NCBI RefSeq assembly: GCF_004766125.1
Contig: NZ_SJSA01000001.1
Location: 558,001-622,000, forward strand
DNA length: 64,000 nt
Origin: Duncaniella freteri
GTDB taxonomy: Bacteria; Bacteroidota; Bacteroidia; Bacteroidales; Muribaculaceae
Reading direction: 5' to 3'
Shown here: positions 27,525 to 37,317 of the stretch, in pieces
Layout: each line of letters starts with the position of its first letter
Numbering within the stretch: the first letter of the stretch is position 1
Made by a program: the position numbers and the translations under genes
Notes under the pieces: model-generated
Seen by the model: the letters and a program-made list of their open reading frames with translations, nothing else
Database searches by the model: none
Told to the model about the DNA's origin: nothing

Positions 27525-28730
27525 ATGTCTGAACAGCTTGAAATTTCCGAGGTGTACCACGCAGCCCAGGTGCTTCGTGATGTGGCACGTCATCCCCGTC
27601 TTATAGGAGTAACCCACCTCAACCCCGAGTCACAGGTCTACTTAAAGCCTGAGAATCTTCAACACACAGGGGCTTTCAAACTCCGTGGTGCCTACTACAA
27701 GATATCACAGCTCACCCCCGAAGAGCGAGCCAAAGGCGTGATAGCCTGCTCCGCCGGCAACCACGCCCAGGGAGTAGCCCTTGCCGCCACACACAACGGC
27801 ATAAAATCGCTCATCTGCCTCCCCGCAGGAGCACCAATATCCAAGATCGAAGCAACAAAACGTCTAGGAGCAGAAGTGTGTCTCGTGCCCGGAGTGTATG
27901 ACGATGCCTACCAGAAAGCAATCGAGCTTCAGAAGGAGCACGGATACACATTCATTCATCCTTTCGATGATCTCAAAGTGATAGCCGGACAGGGCACCAT
28001 TGCGCTTGAGATACTTGAAGAGATGCCCGATGTAGAGGCAGTCATAGTCCCCATAGGCGGAGGCGGTCTCATCGCAGGCATGGCATTCACCCTCAAGCAA
28101 CTCAAACCCGACGTGAAAGTGTATGGCGTACAGGCTGAGGGCGCACCATCCATGTATGAATCAATCAAGGACGGCAAACGCGAGCACCTCAACTCAGTAT
28201 CGACCATAGCCGACGGCATAGCAGTCAAAGAGCCTGGTGTGAACACGTTCGAATTCTGTTCCAGATATGTCGACGAAATAGTCACCGTAACAGAGGACGA
28301 GATCGCCGCCTCAATCCTCGCTCTCATCGAACAGCAGAAACTTGTAGCCGAAGGAGCGGGAGCTGTAGCCGTTGCGGCTGCAATGTTCAACAAGGTCCCT
28401 ATCAAGGGGAAAAAGACTGTCTGCGTAGTATCCGGAGGCAACATCGATGTCACAATCCTCAACCGAGTGATCACCCGAGGGCTTGTGAAGAGCGGCCGTA
28501 ACTTCACCCTGAAGCTCGATGTGGGCGACAAGCCGGGACAGCTATCCGAGATATGCAGCATACTCGGCTCAAACGGGGCAAACATAATCTCCGTGACACA
28601 CGAACGCAACTCCAACACTACATCCATCAACGGTTGCATTCTGCGCATCGAAGTCGAGACCCGCAATCACGACCATATCTCATTGCTCAAAAAAGCTCTC
28701 GCTGATGCAGGTCACCATGTGGTTAACTGA
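27525..28730 (+). CDS. ilvA: Threonine ammonia-lyase (threonine deaminase)
   Basis: 401-residue fold-type II PLP enzyme. The PLP lysine lies in QHTGAFKLRGAYYK, the substrate/phosphate loop is SAGNHAQGVA, and PIGGGGLIAG binds PLP phosphate. A single C-terminal ACT domain (about 330-401, DVGDKPGQLSEICSILGSNG) suggests allosteric control. It makes 2-oxobutanoate from threonine. A single ACT-like domain fits the shorter, often catabolic or AMP-responsive forms. A SPOR lipoprotein gene starts 4 nt after the stop. Confidence 0.92.
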   Translation: MSEQLEISEVYHAAQVLRDVARHPRLIGVTHLNPESQVYLKPENLQHTGAFKLRGAYYKISQLTPEERAKGVIACSAGNHAQGVALAATHNGIKSLICLPAGAPISKIEATKRLGAEVCLVPGVYDDAYQKAIELQKEHGYTFIHPFDDLKVIAGQGTIALEILEEMPDVEAVIVPIGGGGLIAGMAFTLKQLKPDVKVYGVQAEGAPSMYESIKDGKREHLNSVSTIADGIAVKEPGVNTFEFCSRYVDEIVTVTEDEIAASILALIEQQKLVAEGAGAVAVAAAMFNKVPIKGKKTVCVVSGGNIDVTILNRVITRGLVKSGRNFTLKLDVGDKPGQLSEICSILGSNGANIISVTHERNSNTTSINGCILRIEVETRNHDHISLLKKALADAGHHVVN

Positions 28731-28734
28731 AACA

Positions 28735-29259
28735 ATGAAAAGATTCCCGATACTCATACTCCTCTCCGCCATACTCTCGGCGGTGGGGATAACATCCTGC
28801 AAGACCACTGAAGAAAATTACCGCAAAGCCTACGAGACTGCGGTGATACAGCGTCAGGAAGCAACAGGCATTGACTCCACCATCTACGGAAAGATACGCA
28901 ACAGTGCCAACACCTCCACTCTGCTTGTAGGGGGAGTAGAGCTGCCCATGCGCTCCGAATACATCGGATACGATGCCGATGGAGGCTCGTCACGCGACAA
29001 GGTGAAACTTTACAACATTGTGGTCGGACAATTCCGGCAGATATTCAATGCCAAACAGATGCGTCAGAGACTGCTTGATGCAGGCTATGACAGCGCGATG
29101 GTGGTGCACACTCGCGAACCGCTATATTACGTGATCACCGAGACATCATCAACCCCCGCCGAAGCACTTGAGGCATGGCGCAAAGTCAAATCCGACAAAG
29201 GGCTTGTGATCAAATCTCCTCTTCCGTTCATACTCCGGCCCGCCCATTTCCGAAATTAG
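28735..29259 (+). CDS. SPOR domain-containing lipoprotein
   Basis: 174 residues from ATG 28735. Signal with lipobox GITSC (Cys about 22). The C-terminal half (about 95-165) is a SPOR domain: NIVVGQFRQIFNAKQMRQRL, then GYDSAMVVHTREPLYYV. SPOR domains bind denuded peptidoglycan at division sites, so this is probably a cell-envelope protein. It is co-transcribed with ilvA by position, with no obvious functional link. Confidence 0.8.
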   Translation: MKRFPILILLSAILSAVGITSCKTTEENYRKAYETAVIQRQEATGIDSTIYGKIRNSANTSTLLVGGVELPMRSEYIGYDADGGSSRDKVKLYNIVVGQFRQIFNAKQMRQRLLDAGYDSAMVVHTREPLYYVITETSSTPAEALEAWRKVKSDKGLVIKSPLPFILRPAHFRN

Positions 29260-29287
29260 AGGGAAGACATATGTTGACATAACAAGC

Positions 29288-29322
29288 GATTAGCTGAAGG
29301 GCCTCAACTCTTCAGCTAATCA
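29288..29322 (+). terminator. Rho-independent-type hairpin after the SPOR gene
   Basis: A 12-bp inverted repeat (gattagctgaag ... cttcagctaatc) around a short loop, followed by CATTTGTC. Confidence 0.6.
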
Positions 29323-29347
29323 TTTGTCAGCAAACAAGCTCTAAAAG

Positions 29348-29378
29348 TTGCATTATAACCAGAAAATCTCTAACTTTG
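29348..29378 (+). promoter_or_regulatory. Bacteroidetes promoter for rseC-rnfB-rnfC
   Basis: TTG at 29348-29350, 20-nt spacer, TAACTTTG at 29371-29378. Close match to consensus. Confidence 0.75.
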
Positions 29379-29392
29379 CAGATATTTTCACC

Positions 29393-29818
29393 ATGAATAA
29401 AGACTACGTCACACATTCAGGAATAATTACTCGTATTGATGACGGCTCGCTTACTCTGCGAACAGAAGAAGCCTGCCGATGTGAAGGGTGTGCCGTAGCA
29501 TCACTATGCAACAAGGATTCATCCTCCGAACAGGAAAGCATCACAATAAACACCCCTGAATCCTCGCTCTACAATGTGGGAGAACGTGTCGAGGTAATAG
29601 CATCGTCAGGATCCACGCTCCGTGCCACCTGGTGGGCACTGATGCTGCCTACATTACTGTTCATAGGGATTGTGCTCGCAGTAAGGCTCATATGGCACAA
29701 CAGCGGGGCATGGTCGCTTGTGACCGGATTTGTGGTGCTCGCCATATACGATCTCTTCCTCTACCGCTTCCGCAAGCGGCTTGCGCAGAACATATCCTGG
29801 AAGGTCAGGCGGTTGTGA
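29393..29818 (+). CDS. rseC: SoxR-reducing/RseC family membrane protein
   Basis: 141 residues from ATG 29393. The N-terminal soluble part carries a cysteine cluster (ACRCEGCAVASLC), typical of RseC. Two transmembrane helices lie at about 76-98 and 103-122, followed by a basic tail. In Bacteroidetes this gene usually heads the Rnf operon, as it does here. It probably aids Rnf assembly or SoxR-type iron-sulfur chemistry. Confidence 0.85.
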   Translation: MNKDYVTHSGIITRIDDGSLTLRTEEACRCEGCAVASLCNKDSSSEQESITINTPESSLYNVGERVEVIASSGSTLRATWWALMLPTLLFIGIVLAVRLIWHNSGAWSLVTGFVVLAIYDLFLYRFRKRLAQNISWKVRRL

Positions 29819-29877
29819 GCCCCACCTTGTCAGTATCATAAACAATATTCCGAATCAATCTATTTTCAACACATACC

Positions 29878-30732
29878 ATGAATGTAATCATACTATCCAT
29901 CATCGTCCTCGGCATAATCGGGATTGTGGGTGCGGCAGTGCTTTACGCCGTAGCCCGTAAATTTTACGTGCAGGAAGACCCACGCATCGATCAGGTAGAG
30001 GCACTTCTTCCAGGAGCCAACTGCGGAGGATGCGGACGTAGCGGATGCCGCGACTTTGCAGCCGCATGTGTAGGGGCTGACACTCTTGACGGTCTGACAT
30101 GCCCATCTTCAAGCACAGAGACAATGAAGAAAATCGGTGAGATCGTAGGACTCGCTCCGGTAGCCGCCAAGCCCAAAATCGCTGTGATCAAATGTAACGG
30201 CACCTGCGAGCTGCGTCCCGCCCATGCCCGCTTCGAGGGGGCACCGTCATGTGCCGTTCTCTCATCGCTCGGCACAGGTCAGTCAGCCTGCCCCAACGGC
30301 TGTCTCGGGTGCGGCGACTGCGTAGAAGCATGTCCGTGGGGTGCCATGAGAATGAATCTTGAGACCGGACTGCCGGAAGTAATCGAGGACAAGTGCGTGG
30401 GCTGCGGTGCATGCGTAAAGGCTTGTCCGCGCTCGATAATCGAATTGCGCAACAAGGGTCCGCGAGGTATGCGCGTGTTCGTGGCATGCTCCAACAAGGA
30501 GAAAGGCGCGCTTGCGATGAAAGCATGCAAGGTAGCATGCATAGGATGCGGAAAGTGTGCCAAGAACTGTCCTCACGAAGCCATAGCAGTCAACTCCAAT
30601 CTTGCCTACATTGACTATGAGAAGTGTAAACTCTGCAAGAAATGTGTTGAGGTGTGCCCCACTCACTCAATCCATGCCGTGAATTTCCCGGTAAAGAAAG
30701 CCGAACCGGCAGCTACTGAATCCAAGGCATAA
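29878..30732 (+). CDS. rnfB: Rnf complex iron-sulfur subunit RnfB
   Basis: 284 residues. An N-terminal membrane anchor (about 3-25) precedes the four-Cys Fe-S motif of RnfB (GANCGGCGRSGCRDFA) and several ferredoxin-type CxxCxxCxxxC clusters (CLGCGDCVEACPWGA, CVGCGACVKACP, CIGCGKCAKNCP, CKLCKKCVEVCP). RnfB takes electrons from ferredoxin. It precedes rnfC by 30 nt. Confidence 0.93.
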   Translation: MNVIILSIIVLGIIGIVGAAVLYAVARKFYVQEDPRIDQVEALLPGANCGGCGRSGCRDFAAACVGADTLDGLTCPSSSTETMKKIGEIVGLAPVAAKPKIAVIKCNGTCELRPAHARFEGAPSCAVLSSLGTGQSACPNGCLGCGDCVEACPWGAMRMNLETGLPEVIEDKCVGCGACVKACPRSIIELRNKGPRGMRVFVACSNKEKGALAMKACKVACIGCGKCAKNCPHEAIAVNSNLAYIDYEKCKLCKKCVEVCPTHSIHAVNFPVKKAEPAATESKA

Positions 30733-30762
30733 CAATCTCATCTCCCATCCACGAAATCCAAT

Positions 30763-32103
30763 ATGAAACTTCATACATTCAAGACCGGCGGCGTACATCC
30801 CGCCGAGAATAAAATTGCGGCAGGCAAACCGATAATCAATCTGCCACTCCCTGCCGAGGTTGTGCTCCCGGTGTCACAGCACATCGGTGCCCCTGCCAAA
30901 CCTATAGTGCAGAAAGGTGACCACGTGAAGCGTGGCGACCGTGTTGCGGAGGCTGGAGGATTCGTCTCAGCCCATATACACACCCCGATCTCAGGAACAG
31001 TGGTCAAGATCGACACAGCCCGCACTCCGCAGGGCATGCCTGTCGAAGCTATATATATCAAAAGCGACGACGCCGACCGCGAAGCGGATGCAGCCTCAAT
31101 GGCAGACTCTGCACCTAAACGCACCGATGCCGAAATAGCCATTCTCGACTCCAAAGCTATAATCGACCTCATCAAGGATGCCGGCATAGTCGGACTCGGA
31201 GGAGCCACATTCCCCGCCCACGTAAAACTGATGCCACCTCCAGGCTCCAAGGCTGAAGTGGTAATAATCAATGCCGCGGAGTGCGAACCTTGCCTCTCTT
31301 GCGACGATATGCTAATGCGCGAGAACTCCAGAGAGATAGTCAAAGGAGTGCAACTGCTTGTAAAGGCAGCAGGTGTCAACCGTGGCATAATAGCCATCGA
31401 GAACAACAAGCCGGAAGCTATAGCCGCCCTAACGGCCGCCTCTTCATCCGCCCCAGGAATAGAGGTGATGCCCATGAAAGTCAAATATCCCCAAGGTGGT
31501 GAAAAACAGTTGATCGAGGCTGTGATCGGGAAAGAAGTACCATCAGGAGCTCTCCCTATAGCCACAGGCGCAATAGTTCAGAACGTAGCAACAGCCTATG
31601 CCGTATACCGGGCGGTATATCACAACGAACCCATCCTTGACCGTGTGCTCACAATCCACAACGGCACCGAAGGCAAAAACCTACGCGTACCTCTCGGAAC
31701 AATCCTGTCAACCCTCGTAGAAGGCAATGACTACGAAAAGATAATCATAGGCGGCCCGATGATGGGGCGTACAGCATCCACCCTCGACACCCCTATGATA
31801 AAGGGCACATCAGGCATACTTCTTGACTCGCGCTACGCACACCGCCGCCCCACAGAACCATGCATCAAGTGCGGAGCCTGCGTCAATGCATGCCCCATGG
31901 GTCTTGAGCCATACCTTGTGAGCACCCTGTCGCGCCTGAAGCAATGGGACGAAGCAGAGCAGGAAAAGATAGCCAACTGCATAGAGTGCGGCTCATGCAG
32001 CTACATATGCCCGGCATCGCGCCCGCTCGTCGACTACATACGTGTGGGCAAAGCAAAAGTAATGGCGGCAATCCGCGCACGCGCAGCCGCATCCAAATCG
32101 TAA
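30763..32103 (+). CDS. rnfC: Rnf complex NADH-interacting subunit RnfC
   Basis: 446 residues. The N-terminal GGVHPAENK motif is RnfC-specific. A biotinyl/lipoyl-like region and an NADH/FMN-binding Nqo1-like domain follow (GLGGATFPAHVK, then INAAECEPCLSCDD). Two [4Fe-4S] sites close the protein (CIKCGACVNACP, CIECGSCSYICP). It is full length, but it is followed by a terminator rather than rnfD, rnfG, rnfE and rnfA. Confidence 0.93.
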   Translation: MKLHTFKTGGVHPAENKIAAGKPIINLPLPAEVVLPVSQHIGAPAKPIVQKGDHVKRGDRVAEAGGFVSAHIHTPISGTVVKIDTARTPQGMPVEAIYIKSDDADREADAASMADSAPKRTDAEIAILDSKAIIDLIKDAGIVGLGGATFPAHVKLMPPPGSKAEVVIINAAECEPCLSCDDMLMRENSREIVKGVQLLVKAAGVNRGIIAIENNKPEAIAALTAASSSAPGIEVMPMKVKYPQGGEKQLIEAVIGKEVPSGALPIATGAIVQNVATAYAVYRAVYHNEPILDRVLTIHNGTEGKNLRVPLGTILSTLVEGNDYEKIIIGGPMMGRTASTLDTPMIKGTSGILLDSRYAHRRPTEPCIKCGACVNACPMGLEPYLVSTLSRLKQWDEAEQEKIANCIECGSCSYICPASRPLVDYIRVGKAKVMAAIRARAAASKS

Positions 32104-32160
32104 GTAAAAGCGGCAAGGAACACACTCTGTAACACCTATTCCGCATAACCAACAATACCA

Positions 32161-32200
32161 AAGAGGATATTCCACTTAATTGTGGCATATCCTCTTTTAT
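32161..32200 (+). terminator. Rho-independent terminator after rnfC
   Basis: The stem aagaggatat (32161-32170) / atatcctctt (32187-32196) has extra inner ccac/gtgg pairing, and a T-rich tail follows. Confidence 0.8.
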
Positions 32201-32288
32201 ATTGTGTTTTTTCAGAAAAATAAGCTCAATCAACATATTCCAGGTCACATTTTCCACCTAAATCCTTCAAATATCCGATAAATTAAGT

Positions 32289-32296
32289 TAACTTTG
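32289..32296 (+). promoter_or_regulatory. -7 element for the coiled-coil gene
   Basis: TAACTTTG, 38 nt before ATG 32334. Confidence 0.5.
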
Positions 32297-32333
32297 CCAA
32301 AACAAGTAACTACTCATTTAAAATCTCAACCAC

Positions 32334-33776
32334 ATGTCATTCTGGAAAGGTGTGAAGAGCGCGTTCGGATTCAGCGGTAGCGAAAGCGAAGAGGACGTCG
32401 AAGAGTACGACTCATCTCTCCCTACATATGCTGCACAGCCAACCCCTGCCGATCAGGAAACGGTCGGCAACCAACCCGACACACCTTCGCATGAACAATC
32501 CACACCTGACCCCGACATAACCATCAAGCCTGTCGATACTGCCGGCAACGAGCCAACCGAAACTCATGCCGACGACTCTCTTCCGGGCGACATATTCGAT
32601 GCCCTGATAGAACAATTCAACTCGTTCCAGCCCGAATTCGTAAAAGAATGCCTCTCTACCGAAGCACAGCGCACATACATATACAACTCTATTTCAGAGA
32701 ACCTGCGCTTACGAATCCAGAAAGCGACAGCCACGACTCAACAAACTGACGACAGCAGCAACCAGACTGAAATAGAACGTCTGAAACGACGAATATCCGT
32801 TCTTGAAGCTGAGGCAAAAGACACTGATAACATCCGTCAGGAAAACCACAAGCTACAGCTAAGCATCAAACGTCAGAAACGAGCTCTCCTTGACCGCATC
32901 AACGACCTTGAAGCCCAGGTAGCCAAGAACTATGCCGAGCGGGAAAAATTCTTCTCGGACAAACGCAATCCGGCTGATGCCGCTCTCATTGACTCCACCA
33001 ATGCCCGAGTAAAAGAACTCGAAGCCACCCTTGCCCAACGCGACGAAGAGATCGCAGCCCGCACAGGAGACATGGACCAGATGATGATGAAAATCAAGAT
33101 CGGCGACCAGATGATCACAGATCTGCGCAACCAGTCGGACGCTGCCCGAAACGAATACGAGGACACGTGCAACCAGCAGCAGATTGCCCTTGAGCAGATA
33201 CAGTTGCAGGTAGAAGCGTTCGAGCAGATAAAAGTCCGATACGAAGCACGCATTGCCGAGCTCAAGGATGCCATAAAGCAGGAGAAAGCACGCAACCTTG
33301 ACGAACAGATATCTCGACTCAACGAAGAGAACGCCTCTCTGCGTCACACTATAGAAAACAATCTGTACAATCAGGCAAGCAACGAGATGCGCCTGCGCAA
33401 CGAGATCAAACGGCTCAAGCAGGAACTCGAAAAAGCAACAGCGGCAGCAGCTCCACACCAGGACCCATCCTCCAGCAATACCCCGAGCCATCGCCTGCAT
33501 CATTCCAGTCTTCGGCTGTTTCAACCGACGCGGAAGCACAGTCCAAACAGAAGCAACCCCCACGCCGGCGCGGACGTCCCAAAAAAGCTAAACTTGACGA
33601 GGAACTCGACAACACAGAATGGTTCTCACAGACAGGACACAAGGAGGACCCTGATTTCGGTTACCACGAACCCCCGCGACGCCCATCCAACGACAACGCC
33701 GCACAGCTCTCGCTTTTCTGAGATGGGAAATGCCAACATATCGAACAACAAAGACTCAATCCACTTTTTTCAATAA
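32334..33776 (+). CDS. Coiled-coil protein, C-terminus apparently frameshifted
   Basis: The open frame encodes 480 residues: an acidic Pro/Thr-rich N-terminus, then heptad-rich coiled coil from about 115 to 370, with no signal peptide. After about residue 367 the sequence turns low-complexity. The -1 frame from 33434 instead encodes an AT-hook-like RRRGRPKK, an acidic ELDNTEWFSQ stretch, and DNAAQLSLF ending at TGA 33721. That frame looks like the native tail, so a base has probably been lost in or near the A5 run at 33430-33434. Function unknown. A DPP IV gene follows. Confidence 0.7.
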   Translation: MSFWKGVKSAFGFSGSESEEDVEEYDSSLPTYAAQPTPADQETVGNQPDTPSHEQSTPDPDITIKPVDTAGNEPTETHADDSLPGDIFDALIEQFNSFQPEFVKECLSTEAQRTYIYNSISENLRLRIQKATATTQQTDDSSNQTEIERLKRRISVLEAEAKDTDNIRQENHKLQLSIKRQKRALLDRINDLEAQVAKNYAEREKFFSDKRNPADAALIDSTNARVKELEATLAQRDEEIAARTGDMDQMMMKIKIGDQMITDLRNQSDAARNEYEDTCNQQQIALEQIQLQVEAFEQIKVRYEARIAELKDAIKQEKARNLDEQISRLNEENASLRHTIENNLYNQASNEMRLRNEIKRLKQELEKATAAAAPHQDPSSSNTPSHRLHHSSLRLFQPTRKHSPNRSNPHAGADVPKKLNLTRNSTTQNGSHRQDTRRTLISVTTNPRDAHPTTTPHSSRFSEMGNANISNNKDSIHFFQ

Positions 33777-33781
33777 TACCA

Positions 33782-35986
33782 ATGACCCGTCACCTCATAA
33801 CTCTTGCAGCGGCGAGCCTCATGACAATATCAGCCGCAGCTGCTCCAAAGGCTATAAATGTCAGCAACTTCGCCGACATGGCTCCATATGTACATCCCAA
33901 CAACGGAAGCAAATCGGTAGCTAAGCCTTATTTCATGCCCGACGGACAGTCCTACCTGCAACTTTCAGCTGACTCAAAACGCATCGTCAGGCATGACATA
34001 CGCAACGGAGCGGAAGCTGAGACCGTGATGGATGTGACCAATACCCGCGAAGCAAAAATCCCAGCTATCGAGAGCTTCCAATTAAGCCCCGATGGCTCCA
34101 AACTACTTCTCGCAACCGGCATAGAGCCCATCTACCGCCGCTCCTCCCGTGCATCACACTACATATACGAGATACGCACGCGAATACTCACGCCATTATC
34201 AGAGAGTCATCCTGTGCAGCGTTGTCCGGTATTTTCTCCTGACGGAAGAATGGTGGCATTTGTCGCTCCCGACAACAACATCTACCTAAAGAAACTCGAC
34301 TACGGCACAGAAGTGGCAGTCACAACCGACGGGGCCGTCGACCGTATCATCAACGGAGTCCCCGACTGGGTGTACGAAGAGGAGTTCTCAGCCACATGCT
34401 CAATGGCATGGTCGCCTGACTGTCTCACACTGTGCTATCTCAAATACAACGAGACCGAAGTGCCCGCCTATTCTTTCCCACTCTACGAAGGCTCATGCGA
34501 CCCCATGAAGCAGTATGCACTCTATCCGGGACAGTTCACCTACAAATATCCTGTAGCCGGACAACCCAACTCAGTTGTCACTCTTCACAGTTACGATATC
34601 GACAACCGCAAGACCAAGGACATCACTCTTCCCGGTTCCGACATAGAATACATCCCGCGTATCAGCTATGCCCACGACCCTGCCGGACGCCTTATGGTGA
34701 CCACACTCGACCGCTCGCAGACACGCATGGAGCTCCTTGCAGTCAATCCGCGTTCAGGCGTATCCAAATCTCTCATCACAGAGAAGAGCGAGGCATGGCT
34801 CAACGATGACACATACGAGAACATAACATATCTCCCCTCAGGATTCATCCTGCTGTCGGGGCGCAGCGGATTCACCCACGCCTATCTCTACAGCTACGAG
34901 GGACAGCTCATGCGCACCATCACTTCAGGCGATTTCGATATAAAAGACTTCTACGGAACTGACACCAAAGGCAACTGCTACTTCCAGTCCACAGTGTCAG
35001 GACCCATCAACCGAGTAGTGATGCGTGTCGACCCCAAAGGCATCACAAAGCGTCTCACCCCCGACTCGGGCAACGCTTCAGCATGGTTCTCCCCGACAAT
35101 GGATTACTATGCAGTCACCTACAGCAACTCCACCACACCACCTGCATGCACCCTCTACACAGCACCAGCCGACAAGAAGATAAGAGTGCTTGAGGACAAT
35201 GCCGGACTCGCCGAAAAATACGCATCGGCACCCAAGCCAGAATTCACTACCGTGACCACCTCCGAAGGGATCACAATGGATGCTTACATCATCAAGCCAT
35301 CCAATTTCGATCAGTCACGCCGCTACCCTCTCATCATCACCCAGTACAGCGGTCCCGGATCGCAGGAAGTGCTCAACCGATGGCGGATCGACTGGACCCA
35401 GTATGCAGCGATGCACGGCTATGTGGTGCTTTGTGTAGACGCGCGCGGCACAGGCGGTAAAGGAAGAGCCTGGGAGACCATAGTATACAAGAATCTCGGA
35501 CACTACGAGGCCATCGACCTTTGCGGAGCAGCCCGCTGGGCAGCGACCCTTCCATATGTCGATCCGGCACGCATAGGCCTCACCGGATGGAGCTACGGAG
35601 GCTACCAGACACTCATGACCATATCATCCCCGGCATCACCATTTGCCTGCGCAGTGGCAGTAGCACCTGTAACCGACTGGCGTTACTATGACACCGTATA
35701 TTCCGAAAGGTTCATGCTCACACCTCAGGAAAATCCCGACGGATACCGCGAATCATCACCAATCAACAAGGTGAAAGACATGAACATACCTCTGCTCATA
35801 ATGCATGGCACCGCCGACGACAATGTTCACCTCATGAACACTATGCAGTATGTCTCTGTTTTGCAGTCACACGGTCGCTTCTGCGACATGTTTCTATATC
35901 CTAACATGAATCACTCAATCTTGGGATGCGACTCTCGCCTTAATGTCTATTCCAAGATGCTTGACTATTTCGATAAGAATCTGTAA
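33782..35986 (+). CDS. Dipeptidyl peptidase IV family serine peptidase (S9B)
   Basis: 734 residues. Signal peptide (1-20, ending SAAAA), so periplasmic or surface. An eight-bladed propeller (DPPIV_N) occupies about 75-450, and the alpha/beta-hydrolase peptidase S9 domain about 520-734. The catalytic triad is visible: Ser604 in GWSYGGY, Asp679 in HGTADDNVH, His711 in NMNHS. The double-Glu signature YEEEFSA in the propeller anchors the substrate N-terminus. It cleaves X-Pro (or X-Ala) dipeptides. Its stop overlaps the next start (TAATG). Confidence 0.93.
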   Translation: MTRHLITLAAASLMTISAAAAPKAINVSNFADMAPYVHPNNGSKSVAKPYFMPDGQSYLQLSADSKRIVRHDIRNGAEAETVMDVTNTREAKIPAIESFQLSPDGSKLLLATGIEPIYRRSSRASHYIYEIRTRILTPLSESHPVQRCPVFSPDGRMVAFVAPDNNIYLKKLDYGTEVAVTTDGAVDRIINGVPDWVYEEEFSATCSMAWSPDCLTLCYLKYNETEVPAYSFPLYEGSCDPMKQYALYPGQFTYKYPVAGQPNSVVTLHSYDIDNRKTKDITLPGSDIEYIPRISYAHDPAGRLMVTTLDRSQTRMELLAVNPRSGVSKSLITEKSEAWLNDDTYENITYLPSGFILLSGRSGFTHAYLYSYEGQLMRTITSGDFDIKDFYGTDTKGNCYFQSTVSGPINRVVMRVDPKGITKRLTPDSGNASAWFSPTMDYYAVTYSNSTTPPACTLYTAPADKKIRVLEDNAGLAEKYASAPKPEFTTVTTSEGITMDAYIIKPSNFDQSRRYPLIITQYSGPGSQEVLNRWRIDWTQYAAMHGYVVLCVDARGTGGKGRAWETIVYKNLGHYEAIDLCGAARWAATLPYVDPARIGLTGWSYGGYQTLMTISSPASPFACAVAVAPVTDWRYYDTVYSERFMLTPQENPDGYRESSPINKVKDMNIPLLIMHGTADDNVHLMNTMQYVSVLQSHGRFCDMFLYPNMNHSILGCDSRLNVYSKMLDYFDKNL

Positions 35987-37317
35987 TGTCCTTAACAAAA
36001 AACACATCATACGAATCAGCACTCTTCGGACTATGGCTCAATTGGGTCATAGCCGGAGGTGTTCTCTTCATCCCCAATCTGGTAAGTGTCTACGCACCGC
36101 CACAGCTCATCCCCATAATCACATACGCGCTCGCCGGAGCCCTGTTCATATACAATAAATCCTCGCTGCGTTCGCGCAAAGCAGTGTGCCCGCTGCTACC
36201 AACAATAGCTATGCGCACCCTGTTCATGTCCGCCACGATAATGGTGATAATAAGCATCATATACCGCAGGGGGCTCATAACGTATTTCTACGACCAGAAC
36301 ACCATAAACTCGGCAAAGCCGTTTGTGACATCGCTTATCATATCACCTGTGGTTTTTGTCAACACCCTTTGGGCGAGTCTGCGGGGAAAGAAGTACAGCG
36401 CATGCCACACATGTTTTATCACCCTCGGGTCCAGCACCGAACGTGGATTTCTCGGCAAACTGTTCGTACAGGAGAGCCGTTACCAACGCCTCTTCCTTTT
36501 AGCCATAGCCACAGTGCTTACCATTGTCACATGGGGCTATTATACATTCTTCTATATAAACGTCAACATCAACATTCCTGACCGTTTCTTCTTCGGATGG
36601 GTTCCGGTGATACTCTTCCTCGTATCCATATTTTACATCGGGGCACGATGCTTCACCATATGGGCGTACAACTTCCAGGACACCGAGGGTTCATACAACC
36701 GTCTGGACGGCTCATCGAGTCTACGTATACTGATAATCTCAGGCGACACCATGTTTCTATCCCGCCAGGACGACATATCCGATTCCGACGATGATGACAA
36801 CTACTATGATACCCCTGCCTCACTTGCAATGCACTTCACCGAAAAGCTGTCAAAACAGAAAGCAGCACGGTTGCTGTGCGACATAAGCAAACTGAATGAA
36901 TCAGACTTCGAGCTGCGTTTCATGTACGCCTCATCCGAAGCGTCAGGGGAGCGCAACACATTCCACTACATATGCTGCCCCAATTCATCCGATGTGCTTG
37001 AAGAGTCGGGGTTCAAAGGCAAATGGTACAACCTGTCACAGATAGAACGCATGCTACACAACCGTGAGCTGACACCGATGCTTGCAGCCGAAATACATAG
37101 GCTTTACACTGTGACAATGGCATGGAAAACGTATGATGCCGACGGCAACCGTCTCTATAAGGTCAAGAACTATCATCCGTTATTCCGCCTCAACGGGATC
37201 TGTGACTGGGACGTAGACTTCAATTCACCGCTCTGGCTTGAAGTGTCGCGCTTCAACGAGGACAAGCCGCTATTCCGCTTCCGAAGGATGCTGCGTCGAA
37301 TTTTCGATGACCGATGA
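35986..37317 (+). CDS. Membrane protein of unknown function
   Basis: 443 residues. About six hydrophobic segments lie in the first 225 residues (about 14-32, 40-56, 67-87, 103-122, 165-186, 197-219). A soluble C-terminal domain follows, with an acidic Asp-rich stretch (SDSDDDDNYYD) and no motif I recognise. It overlaps the DPP IV gene by one base and miaA by ATGA (37314-37317), so it is cotranscribed and probably translationally coupled. No family recognised. Confidence 0.75.
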   Translation: MSLTKNTSYESALFGLWLNWVIAGGVLFIPNLVSVYAPPQLIPIITYALAGALFIYNKSSLRSRKAVCPLLPTIAMRTLFMSATIMVIISIIYRRGLITYFYDQNTINSAKPFVTSLIISPVVFVNTLWASLRGKKYSACHTCFITLGSSTERGFLGKLFVQESRYQRLFLLAIATVLTIVTWGYYTFFYINVNINIPDRFFFGWVPVILFLVSIFYIGARCFTIWAYNFQDTEGSYNRLDGSSSLRILIISGDTMFLSRQDDISDSDDDDNYYDTPASLAMHFTEKLSKQKAARLLCDISKLNESDFELRFMYASSEASGERNTFHYICCPNSSDVLEESGFKGKWYNLSQIERMLHNRELTPMLAAEIHRLYTVTMAWKTYDADGNRLYKVKNYHPLFRLNGICDWDVDFNSPLWLEVSRFNEDKPLFRFRRMLRRIFDDR

